A stretch of DNA of 64,000 nucleotides from Arthrobacter sp. Y81 (GTDB lineage Bacteria > Actinomycetota > Actinomycetes > Actinomycetales > Micrococcaceae): the NCBI RefSeq assembly GCF_002929335.1, contig NZ_PJIL01000001.1, positions 1-64,000 of the forward strand. Reading direction: 5' to 3'. A program made the translations under genes and the position numbers. Numbering within the stretch: the stretch's first letter is position 1; each line of letters opens with the position of its first letter. Positions 1 through 7,634 of this stretch are shown here, in pieces. The notes beneath the pieces were generated by a model. That model was not told where the DNA came from. It worked only from the letters and a program-made list of their open reading frames with translations, and made no database searches.

Positions 1-603
1 GGGCAGGGCTACAAGACCAACACCGACGGCAGCGGCGATGTGGCGATCAACCCGACCGAGAACGCGCAGACGCTGAAACTGTTCCAGGACGGCAAGCTCG
101 ACGGCGCGTGGCTGCCCGAGCCCTGGGCCTCCCGGCTGGTGCTGACGGCCGGTGCGAAGGTCCTGGTGGATGAGAAGGACCTGTGGGACGGGTCGCTGAC
201 CGGCAAGCCCGGCGAGTTCCCCACCACCATTTTGATCGTGAACAAGAAGTTCGCCGCCGACCACCCGGACACCGTCAAAGCCCTCCTGAAGGGCCACGCC
301 CAGTCCGTTGCCTGGCTCAATGACACACCGGCTGCGGAAAAGGCGAGTGTGCTGAACGCGGCGCTGAAGGAATACGGGAGCGCCGAGCTCCAGCAGGACG
401 TCATTGACCGGTCCCTACAGAACATCGTCTTCACGGTGGATCCGCTGGCCGGAGCCTACAAGAAGCTCCTGCAGGACGGTGTGGACGCCGGCACCACCAA
501 GCAGGCGGACATCAACGGCATCTTCGACCTCACCGCCCTGAACAGCGTCACCGCCGAAACCGGCGGGGACAAGGCCAGCGCCGCCGGCCTAGGCAAGGAC
601 TGA
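1..603 (+). CDS. ABC transporter substrate-binding protein, SsuA/TauA-like (5' truncated by window edge)
   Basis: The reading frame is open from base 1 and ends at TGA, so this is the C-terminal 200 residues of a longer protein. The segment DGKLDGAWLPEPWASRL is typical of the second lobe of the NMT1/SsuA family of periplasmic or lipid-anchored binding proteins for sulfonates, taurine, nitrate or pyrimidine precursors. The signal peptide must lie outside the window. An ATPase gene and a permease gene follow in the same direction, completing an importer. The substrate cannot be read from this fragment. An organosulfonate is the likeliest guess given the siroheme synthase and ferredoxin reductase downstream. 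Confidence 0.85.
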   Translation, partial: GQGYKTNTDGSGDVAINPTENAQTLKLFQDGKLDGAWLPEPWASRLVLTAGAKVLVDEKDLWDGSLTGKPGEFPTTILIVNKKFAADHPDTVKALLKGHAQSVAWLNDTPAAEKASVLNAALKEYGSAELQQDVIDRSLQNIVFTVDPLAGAYKKLLQDGVDAGTTKQADINGIFDLTALNSVTAETGGDKASAAGLGKD

Positions 604-659
604 CCAAGCGCACCACCCCCAAGCATCACCTCCAGCCCCATCAACGTAAGGACAGGACC

Positions 660-1385
660 ATGCCAGTCGTACTGGAAAACCTGGGCAAACGCTTCGGCGA
701 CGGCGCCCCGGTGCTGGACGACGTCAACGCCAGCATCGCGCAAGGCGAGTTCGTCGCCCTCCTCGGCGCCTCCGGCTGCGGCAAGTCAACCCTGCTGAAC
801 ATCATGGCGGGACTGGAGCTGCCGACGTCGGGCGCCCTTGAGGTCCCCAGCGACGGCGCGGCCTTTATGTTCCAGGACGCCGCCCTCTTCCCGTGGCTGA
901 CGGCCCGGGAGAACATCGAACTCGCCCTGAAGCTGCGCGGCGTGGGCAAGGCCGAGCGGCGCACCAAGGCCAACGAACTCCTGGACCTGGTGCACCTGGG
1001 CGGTGCCGGCGACAAGCGCCCGCACGAGCTCTCCGGCGGCATGCGCCAGCGCGTGTCCCTGGCCCGCTCCCTGGCCCAGGACCGGCAGCTGCTGCTCATG
1101 GACGAGCCGTTTGCCGCCCTTGACGCCATCACCCGCGACCTCCTCCACGACGAACTGGAGCGGATCTGGAAGGAAACCGGCCGCACCATCGTTTTTGTGA
1201 CGCACAACGTCCGCGAAGCCGTCCGGCTGGGCCAGCGCGTGCTGCTGCTGTCCTCACGCCCCGGCCGCGTGGTCCAGGAATGGAACGTCACCGAGGAACA
1301 CCGAACCGACGCCGGACTTGCCGGACAGCTGACCGGGGTCATCACCGCCCGGCTGCGAGAGGAGATCCGCCGCCATGCCAAATAA
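660..1385 (+). CDS. ABC transporter ATP-binding protein, SsuB/TauB-like
   Basis: This 241-residue ATPase energises the importer whose binding protein precedes it. It has Walker A GASGCGKST (about residues 36-44), the signature LSGGMRQRVSLARSLA, Walker B LLLMDEPFAALD and the switch histidine in VFVTHNV. The length and the FQDAALFPWLT Q-loop fit the nitrate/sulfonate/taurine ATPase group. The start is the ATG preceded by AAGGAC. The gene overlaps the following permease by 11 bases, which suggests translational coupling. It acts at the cytoplasmic face of the membrane. Confidence 0.92.
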   Translation: MPVVLENLGKRFGDGAPVLDDVNASIAQGEFVALLGASGCGKSTLLNIMAGLELPTSGALEVPSDGAAFMFQDAALFPWLTARENIELALKLRGVGKAERRTKANELLDLVHLGGAGDKRPHELSGGMRQRVSLARSLAQDRQLLLMDEPFAALDAITRDLLHDELERIWKETGRTIVFVTHNVREAVRLGQRVLLLSSRPGRVVQEWNVTEEHRTDAGLAGQLTGVITARLREEIRRHAK

Positions 1386-2340
1386 CCCAACACCCCTGGC
1401 CGAAGCGCCCGTTACCGGGGAAGTGTCCGGCGCCGAGCCCGAGACGCGGAAGATCCACGCTGCCCTGACCCGGTCCTCCACCGGCAGCGAGGACCTGCGC
1501 GAGCTCGAAGCCGGCCTTGATTCATTGCAGTCGGACGCCGCCCGTGCGGCGCGCGTCGACTGGAGCCGCATCCTGCTCCCGGTGGCGGCGCTCGTGGTGC
1601 TGGTCCTGGTCTGGCAGTTCTACGTTTCGCTGGGCCTCAAGCGCCGGGACCTGGTGCCCGGTCCGCTGGACGTGCTGGGACAGTTCGGCACGCTCTGGGG
1701 AGACGGCTCACTGCAGGAAGCCGTCTGGACCTCGCTGCAGCGCGGCCTCATCGGCTTCCTGATCAGCGTGGCCATAGCGACGCCGATCGGGCTCCTGCTG
1801 GCACAGGTGGCCCCGCTGCGCCGCGCCTTCGGCCCGCTCATCTCCGGACTGCAGGTGCTGCCCTCCGTGGCCTGGGTGCCGGCGGCTATCCTCTGGTTCG
1901 GTATCACGGACGCCACGGTGTACTTCGTGGTGTTCATGGGCGCCATTCCATCCATCATCAACGGCCTGATCTCCGGCGTGGACCAGATCCCGCCGCAGTA
2001 CCGCAGCGTCGGCACCGTCCTGGGCGCGAACCGGCTGCAGATGGCCCTTCAAATAGTCCTGCCCGCGGCCCTTCCCGGCTACCTGAGCGGGCTGAAGCAG
2101 GGGTGGGCCTTCTCCTGGCGGTCACTCATGGCGGCGGAAATCATCGCGGTGGGTGGCACCATCGGCTTCGGACTCGGTTCCATGCTGAACCAGGGCCGCG
2201 ACCTCGCCGACATGACCATCGTGATGTCAGCCATCCTGCTGATCCTGGCCGTGGGCATCCTGATCGAACTGCTCGTGTTCGCGCCGATTGAAAAGCGGCT
2301 CCTGCGGCGCCGCGGCCTCCTCGCGGGCAGCACCCGCTAG
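1375..2340 (+). CDS. ABC transporter permease, SsuC/TauC-like
   Basis: This 321-residue integral membrane protein has about six helices after an unusually long cytoplasmic N-terminus of roughly 60 residues. The EAA-type coupling loop is visible as GANRLQMALQIVLPAALPGY, as in the BPD_transp_1 permeases. The ATG lies inside the end of the ATPase gene, with GAGGAG upstream as ribosome site. It is the last gene of the importer operon, and a strong hairpin follows 33 bases after the stop. The substrate group is sulfonate, taurine or nitrate by family and is not resolved further. Confidence 0.9.
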   Translation: MPNNPTPLAEAPVTGEVSGAEPETRKIHAALTRSSTGSEDLRELEAGLDSLQSDAARAARVDWSRILLPVAALVVLVLVWQFYVSLGLKRRDLVPGPLDVLGQFGTLWGDGSLQEAVWTSLQRGLIGFLISVAIATPIGLLLAQVAPLRRAFGPLISGLQVLPSVAWVPAAILWFGITDATVYFVVFMGAIPSIINGLISGVDQIPPQYRSVGTVLGANRLQMALQIVLPAALPGYLSGLKQGWAFSWRSLMAAEIIAVGGTIGFGLGSMLNQGRDLADMTIVMSAILLILAVGILIELLVFAPIEKRLLRRRGLLAGSTR

Positions 2341-2372
2341 GGCCCGCTGCCTGCCCGGCCACAGCGAAACCC

Positions 2373-2417
2373 AACAGCAGAGCCCGACGGCGAGTCCCGC
2401 CGTCGGGCTCTGCTGTT
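2373..2417 (+). terminator. Perfect 20-bp hairpin after the ABC importer operon
   Basis: Two perfectly complementary 20-base arms (2373-2392 and 2398-2417) enclose the loop AGTCC. Only a short T-rich tail (TGTTCTGG) follows. The position right after the permease stop fits a transcription terminator. Confidence 0.8.
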
Positions 2418-2438
2418 CTGGTTGGTCTCGGCCTAAAT

Positions 2439-2506
2439 GGGGCACTTCGACACGGACACGCCGCGTGTTGACCGCTTGCGGGGACGAATTGGCTTCAATG
2501 TGCCCC
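2439..2506. repeat. 68-base intergenic element, copy 1
   Basis: The element begins GGGGCACTTCGACACGG and ends TCAATGTGCCCC. Its ends form an inverted repeat (GGGGCAC/GTGCCCC core). A second copy of exactly the same length lies at 3079-3146, on the other side of the SRPBCC gene and in the same orientation. The first 25 and last 12 bases are identical between copies and the middle is diverged. An inner stem is seen here as ACACG-CCG-CGTGT. Confidence 0.75.
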
Positions 2507-2546
2507 ACGACGGACGCGACGGCGCCCCACGACGGCCGCGACGGCG
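2503..2546. repeat. Tandem duplication of a 22-base unit
   Basis: The unit CCCCACGACGGACGCGACGG plus CG occurs twice in direct succession (2503-2524 and 2525-2546) with one mismatch. It starts inside the right end of the 68-base element and lies just upstream of the SRPBCC gene. Confidence 0.75.
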
Positions 2547-2580
2547 CCGGGACAGCGGGGGAGTCTGGCAGACTGGCGCC

Positions 2581-3042
2581 ATGACCGTCAGCTTTGTGTG
2601 CCGCACCGAATCCGCCCTGTCCCGGGAGCAGCTGTTCGACCTCGCGCGCAGCATCGACGCGCACGTGGACTCGCAGGCCGATGGCGGGGAGCGCGCGGTG
2701 GCGGGCGTGACGTCCGGCCTGATCGGCACCGGGCAGGAAGTGACGTGGCGGGCGCGGCACTTTGGGCTGCCCATTCGGATGACGAGCCGCATCACGTCGC
2801 TGGAGTTTCCCGCGCGCTTCGTGGATGAGCAGGTCCGGGGGCCGTTCAAAGCCTTCCGCCACGTCCACGAGTTCGAAGCGACGGACCACGGATGCCTCAT
2901 GACGGACCGCGTGGAGTTCACGGCGCCGTTCGGGCCGCTGGGCCGGATCGTCGAGAGGCTCGTGCTCCGCCGGTACCTGGAACGGCTGATCGCGGAGCGC
3001 GGACTGTACCTCGCCGGGCTCGTTCCGCCGCCGGCGGGCTAG
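2581..3042 (+). CDS. SRPBCC-fold protein (polyketide cyclase/dehydrase-like)
   Basis: This 153-residue protein starts MTVSFVCRTESALSREQLFD and carries the alternating strand pattern of the SRPBCC ligand-binding fold. Typical are ITSLEFPARFVDEQVRGPFKAFRHVHEF and a late DRVEFTAPFGPLGRIVE helix region. Upstream in-frame codons exist, but the ATG at 2581 begins the recognisable domain, and the sequence before it is repeat. No strong ribosome site is visible, so it may be leaderless. The gene sits alone between two copies of a 68-base repeat. The ligand is unknown, and it has no obvious link to its neighbours. Confidence 0.8.
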   Translation: MTVSFVCRTESALSREQLFDLARSIDAHVDSQADGGERAVAGVTSGLIGTGQEVTWRARHFGLPIRMTSRITSLEFPARFVDEQVRGPFKAFRHVHEFEATDHGCLMTDRVEFTAPFGPLGRIVERLVLRRYLERLIAERGLYLAGLVPPPAG

Positions 3043-3078
3043 GGCTCCGGCTGCCGCTGGCGCTGGCGCGGCCGAACC

Positions 3079-3146
3079 GGGGCACTTCGACACGGACACG
3101 CCGGTGTCCACGGGTGCTGCAGCCGGAATCACCGTCAATGTGCCCC
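3079..3146. repeat. 68-base intergenic element, copy 2
   Basis: Same ends and length as the copy at 2439-2506, in direct orientation. The inner stem here is GGACAC-GCCG-GTGTCC. It differs in sequence from the first copy but is still self-complementary, which suggests that the fold rather than the sequence is kept. Confidence 0.75.
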
Positions 3147-3246
3147 TCGGCCGCGGAACGGGCGAACCCTTGTCCGGCCCGGGGCACGTGCCTAGACTCG
3201 CGAATAGGCCGGCAGCGCCCGGTTCCGACGATTTAAGGAGACAGCC

Positions 3247-3543
3247 ATGGCACCGAAACTTGGACTGCTGGCTATGGTCGAGGCGAAGCCGGGGAAGGAG
3301 CAGGAAGTTTGGGCCTTCCTCAACGGAGGCCGGGAGATTGTGGATAACGAGCCGGGCACCCGGACCTGGTATGCCTTCCGGGTCAGCGAAAACACGTTCG
3401 GCATTTTCGACACCTTTGATACTGAGGAGGACAGGCAGGCCCACCTCAACGGTGCCATTCCGGCCGCGCTCGCTGAACACGGCCCGGCCATGCTCGCCAA
3501 GGATCCCGACATCAAGCTGATCGAACTCATCGCCGTGAAGTAG
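3247..3543 (+). CDS. Antibiotic biosynthesis monooxygenase (ABM) domain protein
   Basis: This 98-residue single-domain protein has the ferredoxin-like ABM pattern: MVEAKPGKEQEVWAFL, then TRTWYAFRVSENTFGIFDTF and a final IKLIELIAVK strand. Such proteins are dimeric, often act as cofactor-free quinol monooxygenases, and many have no known substrate. AAGGAGACAGCC places a good ribosome site before the ATG. It stands alone between a repeat element and the siroheme gene. A second ABM protein is encoded at 44834-45112. Confidence 0.85.
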   Translation: MAPKLGLLAMVEAKPGKEQEVWAFLNGGREIVDNEPGTRTWYAFRVSENTFGIFDTFDTEEDRQAHLNGAIPAALAEHGPAMLAKDPDIKLIELIAVK

Positions 3544-3701
3544 GGCCGAAAGGAAGGCCGCATTTAGGGGCGGGCACCCACGCTGCTGACCACCAGCCCG
3601 CCACATGCCCACCACGTTTCAATGTGACGCAGCGTTACCTTACGTGAACTGGTGTTTCCGCGCCGTTGTTCCGGTATATGACGCGGCCCTATCGTCGATT
3701 C

Positions 3702-4973
3702 ATGGCAATTCAGGATATTTACCCCACGGCACTGCGCCTGCTGGGCCGCCCCGTGCTGGTGGTGGGCGGCGGGCCGGTGGCCACGCGCCGCGCCAAAGGG
3801 CTGCTCGACGCCGGTGCCCGGGTAACCGTGGTTGCCCCCGCTGCCTCCGCGGGACTTGAGGAACTGGCCGACGCCGGCCTCCTCACCTGGGAGCAGCGCC
3901 CCTACCGCACTTCCGACGTCGACGGCGTCTGGTTCGTCCAGACCGCCACCGGCGATCCCGCCGTGGACTCCCGCGTTTCGGCCGACGCCGAGGCGCAGCG
4001 CGTCTGGTGCGTCAACGCCTCCGACCATGAAGCCTCCGCCGCCTGGACACCCGCCGTCGCCGTAGTTGACGATGTTCAGATCGCCGTGAACGCCGGGGGA
4101 GACCCGCGCCGGGCCATGGCCCTGCGCGACGCCGTCGCCACCGCGCTGGAAACCGGCGACCTTCCGCTGCGCCGCCAGCGGGCCCACCGGGGAAGCGTGG
4201 CCCTCGTGGGCGGCGGCCCCGGCGACACCGGGCTCATCACCGTCCGCGGCCGCCGGCTCCTGGGCCAGGCCGACGTCGTCGTGGCAGACCGCCTCGGCCC
4301 GCGCGAACTCCTGAACGAACTCGCCCCGGACGTCCGCGTCATCGAGGTGGGCAAGACTCCCGGCCACCATCCCGTACCGCAGGCCGACATCAACCGCATC
4401 CTCGTGGAAGAGGCACTCAAAGGCCACCGCGTGGTCCGGCTCAAAGGCGGGGACCCGTACGTCCTGGGCCGCGGCGGCGAGGAAGCCGAATTCTGCCGCC
4501 AGCACGGCGTCGAGGTTGAAGTGGTCTCCGGCGTGACGTCAGCGATCTCCGTTCCCGCAGCGGCCGGCATCCCCGTGACGCACCGCGGCCTGGCCAAGGG
4601 CTTCAGCGTGGTCACCGGCCACGAGGAACTTTCCGAGGTCCCCGCCCGGGCCGACCACACCATCGTGCTGCTCATGGGGGTGGGCCAGCTGCGCGAATCC
4701 GCCGCCGCCCTGGCCGGCGCCGGTTTGCCTCAGGACACTCCAGTTGGCATCGTTGAGAATGGCTATCTGCCCAACCAGCGCGTGATCATTGGCACTCTCG
4801 GTTCCATCGCTGACCAGGCCGAGGCCACCGGCGTCGCGAATCCCGCGGTGATCGTGATCGGCGACGTTGTCCGCGTCAGCCCGTTCGCGCCGTCGCACTT
4901 CAAGACTGCCGACTACAGCACCACCACCCCGAACCGCCCCCGCATTTCGAACACCCGCGTCCTCACCCCGTAG
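3702..4973 (+). CDS. cobA: Fused siroheme synthase: precorrin-2 dehydrogenase plus uroporphyrinogen-III C-methyltransferase
   Basis: This 423-residue protein has two parts. Residues 1 to about 150 are a CysG-N-type Rossmann domain (GRPVLVVGGGPVATRRAKGL). The rest is a SAM-dependent uroporphyrinogen methyltransferase, with GGGPGDTGLITVRGRRLL, VRLKGGDPYVLGRGGEE and GIPVTHRGLAKGF. Together they take uroporphyrinogen III to sirohydrochlorin; the chelatase part of E. coli CysG is not obvious. The ATG at 3702 matches the usual family start MAIQDIYPTALRLLGR; an upstream TTG at 3666 is less likely. Siroheme serves sulfite and nitrite reductases, which fits the nearby importer and reductase. Confidence 0.92.
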   Translation: MAIQDIYPTALRLLGRPVLVVGGGPVATRRAKGLLDAGARVTVVAPAASAGLEELADAGLLTWEQRPYRTSDVDGVWFVQTATGDPAVDSRVSADAEAQRVWCVNASDHEASAAWTPAVAVVDDVQIAVNAGGDPRRAMALRDAVATALETGDLPLRRQRAHRGSVALVGGGPGDTGLITVRGRRLLGQADVVVADRLGPRELLNELAPDVRVIEVGKTPGHHPVPQADINRILVEEALKGHRVVRLKGGDPYVLGRGGEEAEFCRQHGVEVEVVSGVTSAISVPAAAGIPVTHRGLAKGFSVVTGHEELSEVPARADHTIVLLMGVGQLRESAAALAGAGLPQDTPVGIVENGYLPNQRVIIGTLGSIADQAEATGVANPAVIVIGDVVRVSPFAPSHFKTADYSTTTPNRPRISNTRVLTP

Positions 4974-4996
4974 CCAAGTAGCCCCCGTAGCCCCTT

Positions 4997-5062
4997 CCCA
5001 ACTAGCTCGCAGATAACGCTCCCAAAAGACGATTTCACGACGTTAAATGCGAGTCAGTTGGG
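4997..5062. repeat. Palindromic repeat family A, copy 1 (66 bases, left arm degenerate)
   Basis: The ends are CCCAACTAGCT and AGTTGGG, and the right arm contains CGACGTTAAATGCGAG. The copy at 59167-59232 has the same length and ends with a nearly perfect palindrome. Here the left arm has drifted (GCAGATAACGCTCCC), so the hairpin is weak. It lies between the cobA and fprA genes, which run in the same direction. Confidence 0.7.
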
Positions 5063-5088
5063 CCGTGACAGAAAAAAGGAACACAGCC

Positions 5089-6552
5089 GTGTCAACTAGC
5101 ACCACCGTAGGTTCTGCCGCCCGCCCGCTCCGGGTCGCCGTCGTGGGTTCCGGCCCCGCCGGCGTGTACGCCGCCGACATCCTCACCAAGAGTGAAGCCG
5201 TCAAGAGCGGCGAGCTGACCGTGAGCATCGACCTCTTTGACCGCTACCCGGCGCCCTACGGCCTGATCCGCTACGGCGTTGCCCCGGACCACCCGCGCAT
5301 CAAGGGCATCGTCAACGCCCTGCACAAGGTCCTGGACCGCGGAGACATCAGGTTCTTCGGCAACGTGGACTACGGCACGGACCTCTCCATCGAGGACCTC
5401 CGCACCCACTACGACGCCGTCATCTTCGCCACCGGCGCCATCAAGGACGCGGACCTGAACATCCCGGGCATCGAACTCGACGGCTCCTACGGCGGCGCCG
5501 ACTTCGTGTCCTGGTACGACGGCCACCCCGACGTGTCCCGCGAATGGCCGCTGGACGCCAAGGAAATCGCCGTCATCGGCAACGGCAACGTGGCCCTGGA
5601 CGTGGCCCGCATGCTCTCCAAGCACGCCGACGACCTCCTGGTCTCCGAAATCCCGGACAACGTCTACGCCGGCCTGAAGTCCTCGCCCGTCACGGACGTG
5701 CACGTCTTTGGCCGCCGCGGCCCGGCCCAGGTGAAGTTCACCCCGCTGGAACTGCGCGAGCTGGCCCACTCCAAGGACGTGGACATCATCCTGTACCCGG
5801 AGGACTTCGAGTTCGACGAGGAATCCGACCGCCAGGTCCAGAGCAACAACCAGACCAAGACCATGGTCGGCACGCTCACCAACTGGATCGCCGAGCAGCC
5901 GGAGGACGTCTCCGAGCTCAAGGCCTCCCGCCGCCTGCACCTGCACTTCCTGCACAGCCCGGTTGAAATCTACGACGACGCCGAGACCCCCGGCCGCGTT
6001 GCCGGCATGAAGTTTGAGCGCACCGAGCTGGACGGCACGGGCAACGCCCGCGGCACCGGCGAGTTCGTGGACTACCCGGTCCAGGCCGTGTACCGCGCCA
6101 TCGGCTACTTCGGTTCCGCCCTCCCGGAGGTCGAGTTCGACCACAAGAAGGGTGTTGTACCGAACGACGGCGGCCGTGTCCTGGATGCTGCCGGCACCCA
6201 CGTTCCGGGTATCTACGCCACCGGCTGGATCAAGCGCGGCCCGGTGGGCCTCATCGGCCACACCAAGGGTGACGCCCTCGAAACCGTGACCTACCTGCTC
6301 GAAGACCGCGAAAACCTTCCGGTTGCCGCCGTTCCCGAGGCGGACGCCGTCGTCGAACTCCTTGATGCCCGCGGCGTGAAGTTCACGAGCTGGGAAGGCT
6401 GGCTGGCACTGGACGCGCACGAGCGAAGCCTGGGCGAAAAGGCCACCGAGACCGGTTCGCACGGCGTTGATGTTGCCCGCGAGCGGGTCAAGGTTGTGCC
6501 GCGCGAGGACATGGTGTCCATCTCCCGTGACGGAGTGGCCGCGCAGGTCTAA
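5089..6552 (+). CDS. fprA: Ferredoxin--NADP+ reductase, FprA type (copy 1)
   Basis: This 487-residue flavoprotein begins with the FAD-binding motif RVAVVGSGPAGVYAADIL. It carries the NADP-binding region VIGNGNVALDVARML and the family blocks APYGLIRYGVAPDHPRIKGI and ATGWIKRGPVGLIGHTKGDA, as in mycobacterial FprA and adrenodoxin reductases. The GTG at 5089 is preceded by AAAAAAGGA at good spacing, so I prefer it to the earlier in-frame ATG at 5047, which lies inside a repeat. It would pass electrons from NADPH to ferredoxin, for example for sulfite reduction. A close paralogue lies at 18913-20367. Confidence 0.93.
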   Translation: MSTSTTVGSAARPLRVAVVGSGPAGVYAADILTKSEAVKSGELTVSIDLFDRYPAPYGLIRYGVAPDHPRIKGIVNALHKVLDRGDIRFFGNVDYGTDLSIEDLRTHYDAVIFATGAIKDADLNIPGIELDGSYGGADFVSWYDGHPDVSREWPLDAKEIAVIGNGNVALDVARMLSKHADDLLVSEIPDNVYAGLKSSPVTDVHVFGRRGPAQVKFTPLELRELAHSKDVDIILYPEDFEFDEESDRQVQSNNQTKTMVGTLTNWIAEQPEDVSELKASRRLHLHFLHSPVEIYDDAETPGRVAGMKFERTELDGTGNARGTGEFVDYPVQAVYRAIGYFGSALPEVEFDHKKGVVPNDGGRVLDAAGTHVPGIYATGWIKRGPVGLIGHTKGDALETVTYLLEDRENLPVAAVPEADAVVELLDARGVKFTSWEGWLALDAHERSLGEKATETGSHGVDVARERVKVVPREDMVSISRDGVAAQV

Positions 6553-6585
6553 TCCTGCCGATCCCTACCGCGCACGTTGACTAGT

Positions 6586-6648
6586 GCGCGAACGGGCAGC
6601 TGATGACCGCAAACCCCGGGTTTGACGTCATTAGCTGCCCGTTCGCGC
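6586..6648. repeat. Palindromic repeat family B, copy 1
   Basis: The arms start and end with GCGCGAACGGGCAGCT and its complement and meet at AAACCCCGGGTTT. Over 31-base arms I count three mismatches. It lies between the convergent fprA gene and an SRPBCC gene, so it can also serve as a two-way terminator, although no T-run follows either arm. Confidence 0.8.
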
Positions 6649-6669
6649 GTTAACCTAGCAGCGCAGAAC

Positions 6670-7110
6670 CTAGTTGCCGGCGCCGCCCGAGGCCATCAGT
6701 TCCAGCCGGTTCAGCGTTTCTGTATTCCGGACCGAGATGAGCGGACCCCGGATGAAACTGGGAACCAGCAGGCCCGGGCCCTTGACGGCGTCCTCGGCGA
6801 TGGACACCGTGCACCCGGTTTCCACCGGCTCCAAGGTGATGACCACCTTGGCTTCTCCCAGGGGCCAGCCCCTGGCGATCAGCTCGATGGACTTCCCCGG
6901 AACCGACGCCGTCACCGTGGTCTTGTCGTTGATCAGCAGCGGCCATGCGCCGACCGAGTGGTGCAGCACGGCGCCGGCAGCGGGCCACAGTGCATCCACA
7001 TCCCTGATCCTGGACGCACCTACGACCCATCCGGAGTAGAGCCAGCCGTCGGCGATGACGTTCCAGACGTCGGCCGGCGGGGTCAGGAAGGTCTTGGAAA
7101 CTGTAGCCAT
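6670..7110 (-). CDS. SRPBCC family protein
   Basis: This 146-residue protein starts MATVSKTFLTPPADVWNVI and follows the SRPBCC pattern with a helix-grip core (DGWLYSGWVVGASRIRDVD, TVTASVPGKSIELIARG, ETGCTVSIAEDAVKGPG). The ATG at 7110 is the natural domain start; an earlier ATG would add 11 unconserved residues. Ligand and role are unknown. It is monocistronic between a palindrome and a 145-base spacer. It is not a close copy of the SRPBCC gene at 2581. Confidence 0.8.
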   Translation of the reverse strand: MATVSKTFLTPPADVWNVIADGWLYSGWVVGASRIRDVDALWPAAGAVLHHSVGAWPLLINDKTTVTASVPGKSIELIARGWPLGEAKVVITLEPVETGCTVSIAEDAVKGPGLLVPSFIRGPLISVRNTETLNRLELMASGGAGN

Positions 7111-7255
7111 CTCGGTGCTCGCTTTCTTCTGTGGCTGCTTCACGTCGGCCGAGGGCGGGAGCCGCCCGAACGCGCGGCGACGTCGCCGAGGGCCGTATCT
7201 TCGTCCGCCATGGGGTGTTGTTCCTGCCTTCCCTCCGTTGTGCCGCTCAGCGGTG

Positions 7256-7546
7256 TTAGCCGTTCATCGGACCTTCGGCATGGACATCGGCGGCGCCGGG
7301 GCCCACGAGTTTCACCGTGCAGCGGATGATGACCTGGTCCGTTGCGGTGTGGAGGTCGGCCAGGGTGTGGTCGGGATTGATGACCAAATACGTTTCGGTC
7401 CCGGCTTCGACGTCGAAGCCCCGTGAGGCGGCATCCTTCGTGGCGTTGGCCAGGGCGTCACGCCGCAGTTCGTCCAAGTACGCCTCGTCGTCGCCCCTCG
7501 AGGAGTCGCCAAAGGCCCAGCCGAAGAGGGTTCCAGTTTCGTTCAT
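7256..7546 (-). CDS. Small hypothetical protein, 96 residues
   Basis: I do not recognise the family. The protein starts MNETGTLFGWAFGD, is acidic and soluble, and has no membrane segment or signal peptide. A likely fold is helix (EAYLDELRRDALANATKDAA) followed by strands (TYLVINPDHTLADLHTATDQ). The ATG at 7546 is chosen over one six codons upstream. About 40 bases upstream of the start is a palindrome GTAAGC-GT-GCTTAC, part of a motif also found before the topoisomerase gene at 17836. The gene may therefore be conditionally regulated. Confidence 0.6.
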   Translation of the reverse strand: MNETGTLFGWAFGDSSRGDDEAYLDELRRDALANATKDAASRGFDVEAGTETYLVINPDHTLADLHTATDQVIIRCTVKLVGPGAADVHAEGPMNG

Positions 7547-7586
7547 AGGGCTGATCTTACGCATCCCTCAGAGTACCAAGATATTG

Positions 7587-7600
7587 GTAAGCGTGCTTAC
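7587..7600. promoter_or_regulatory. Operator-like palindrome GTAAGCGTGCTTAC
   Basis: Perfect 6-base arms around GT, upstream of the small minus-strand gene. Read on the minus strand it continues into CAATAT. The composite ACGCTTACCAATAT recurs with one mismatch at 17795-17808. It resembles TetR-type or promoter-overlapping operators; the regulator is unknown. Confidence 0.5.
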
Positions 7601-7634
7601 TATGACAGGCCTGCAAGGGGTCAAGTCCGTGTGG

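Noticed and set aside
5092..6462. 456-residue minus-strand frame opposite fprA, with a similar one at 18898-20430
   Set aside because: Both are antisense to FprA genes, and their mutual similarity only reflects the paralogous sense strands.
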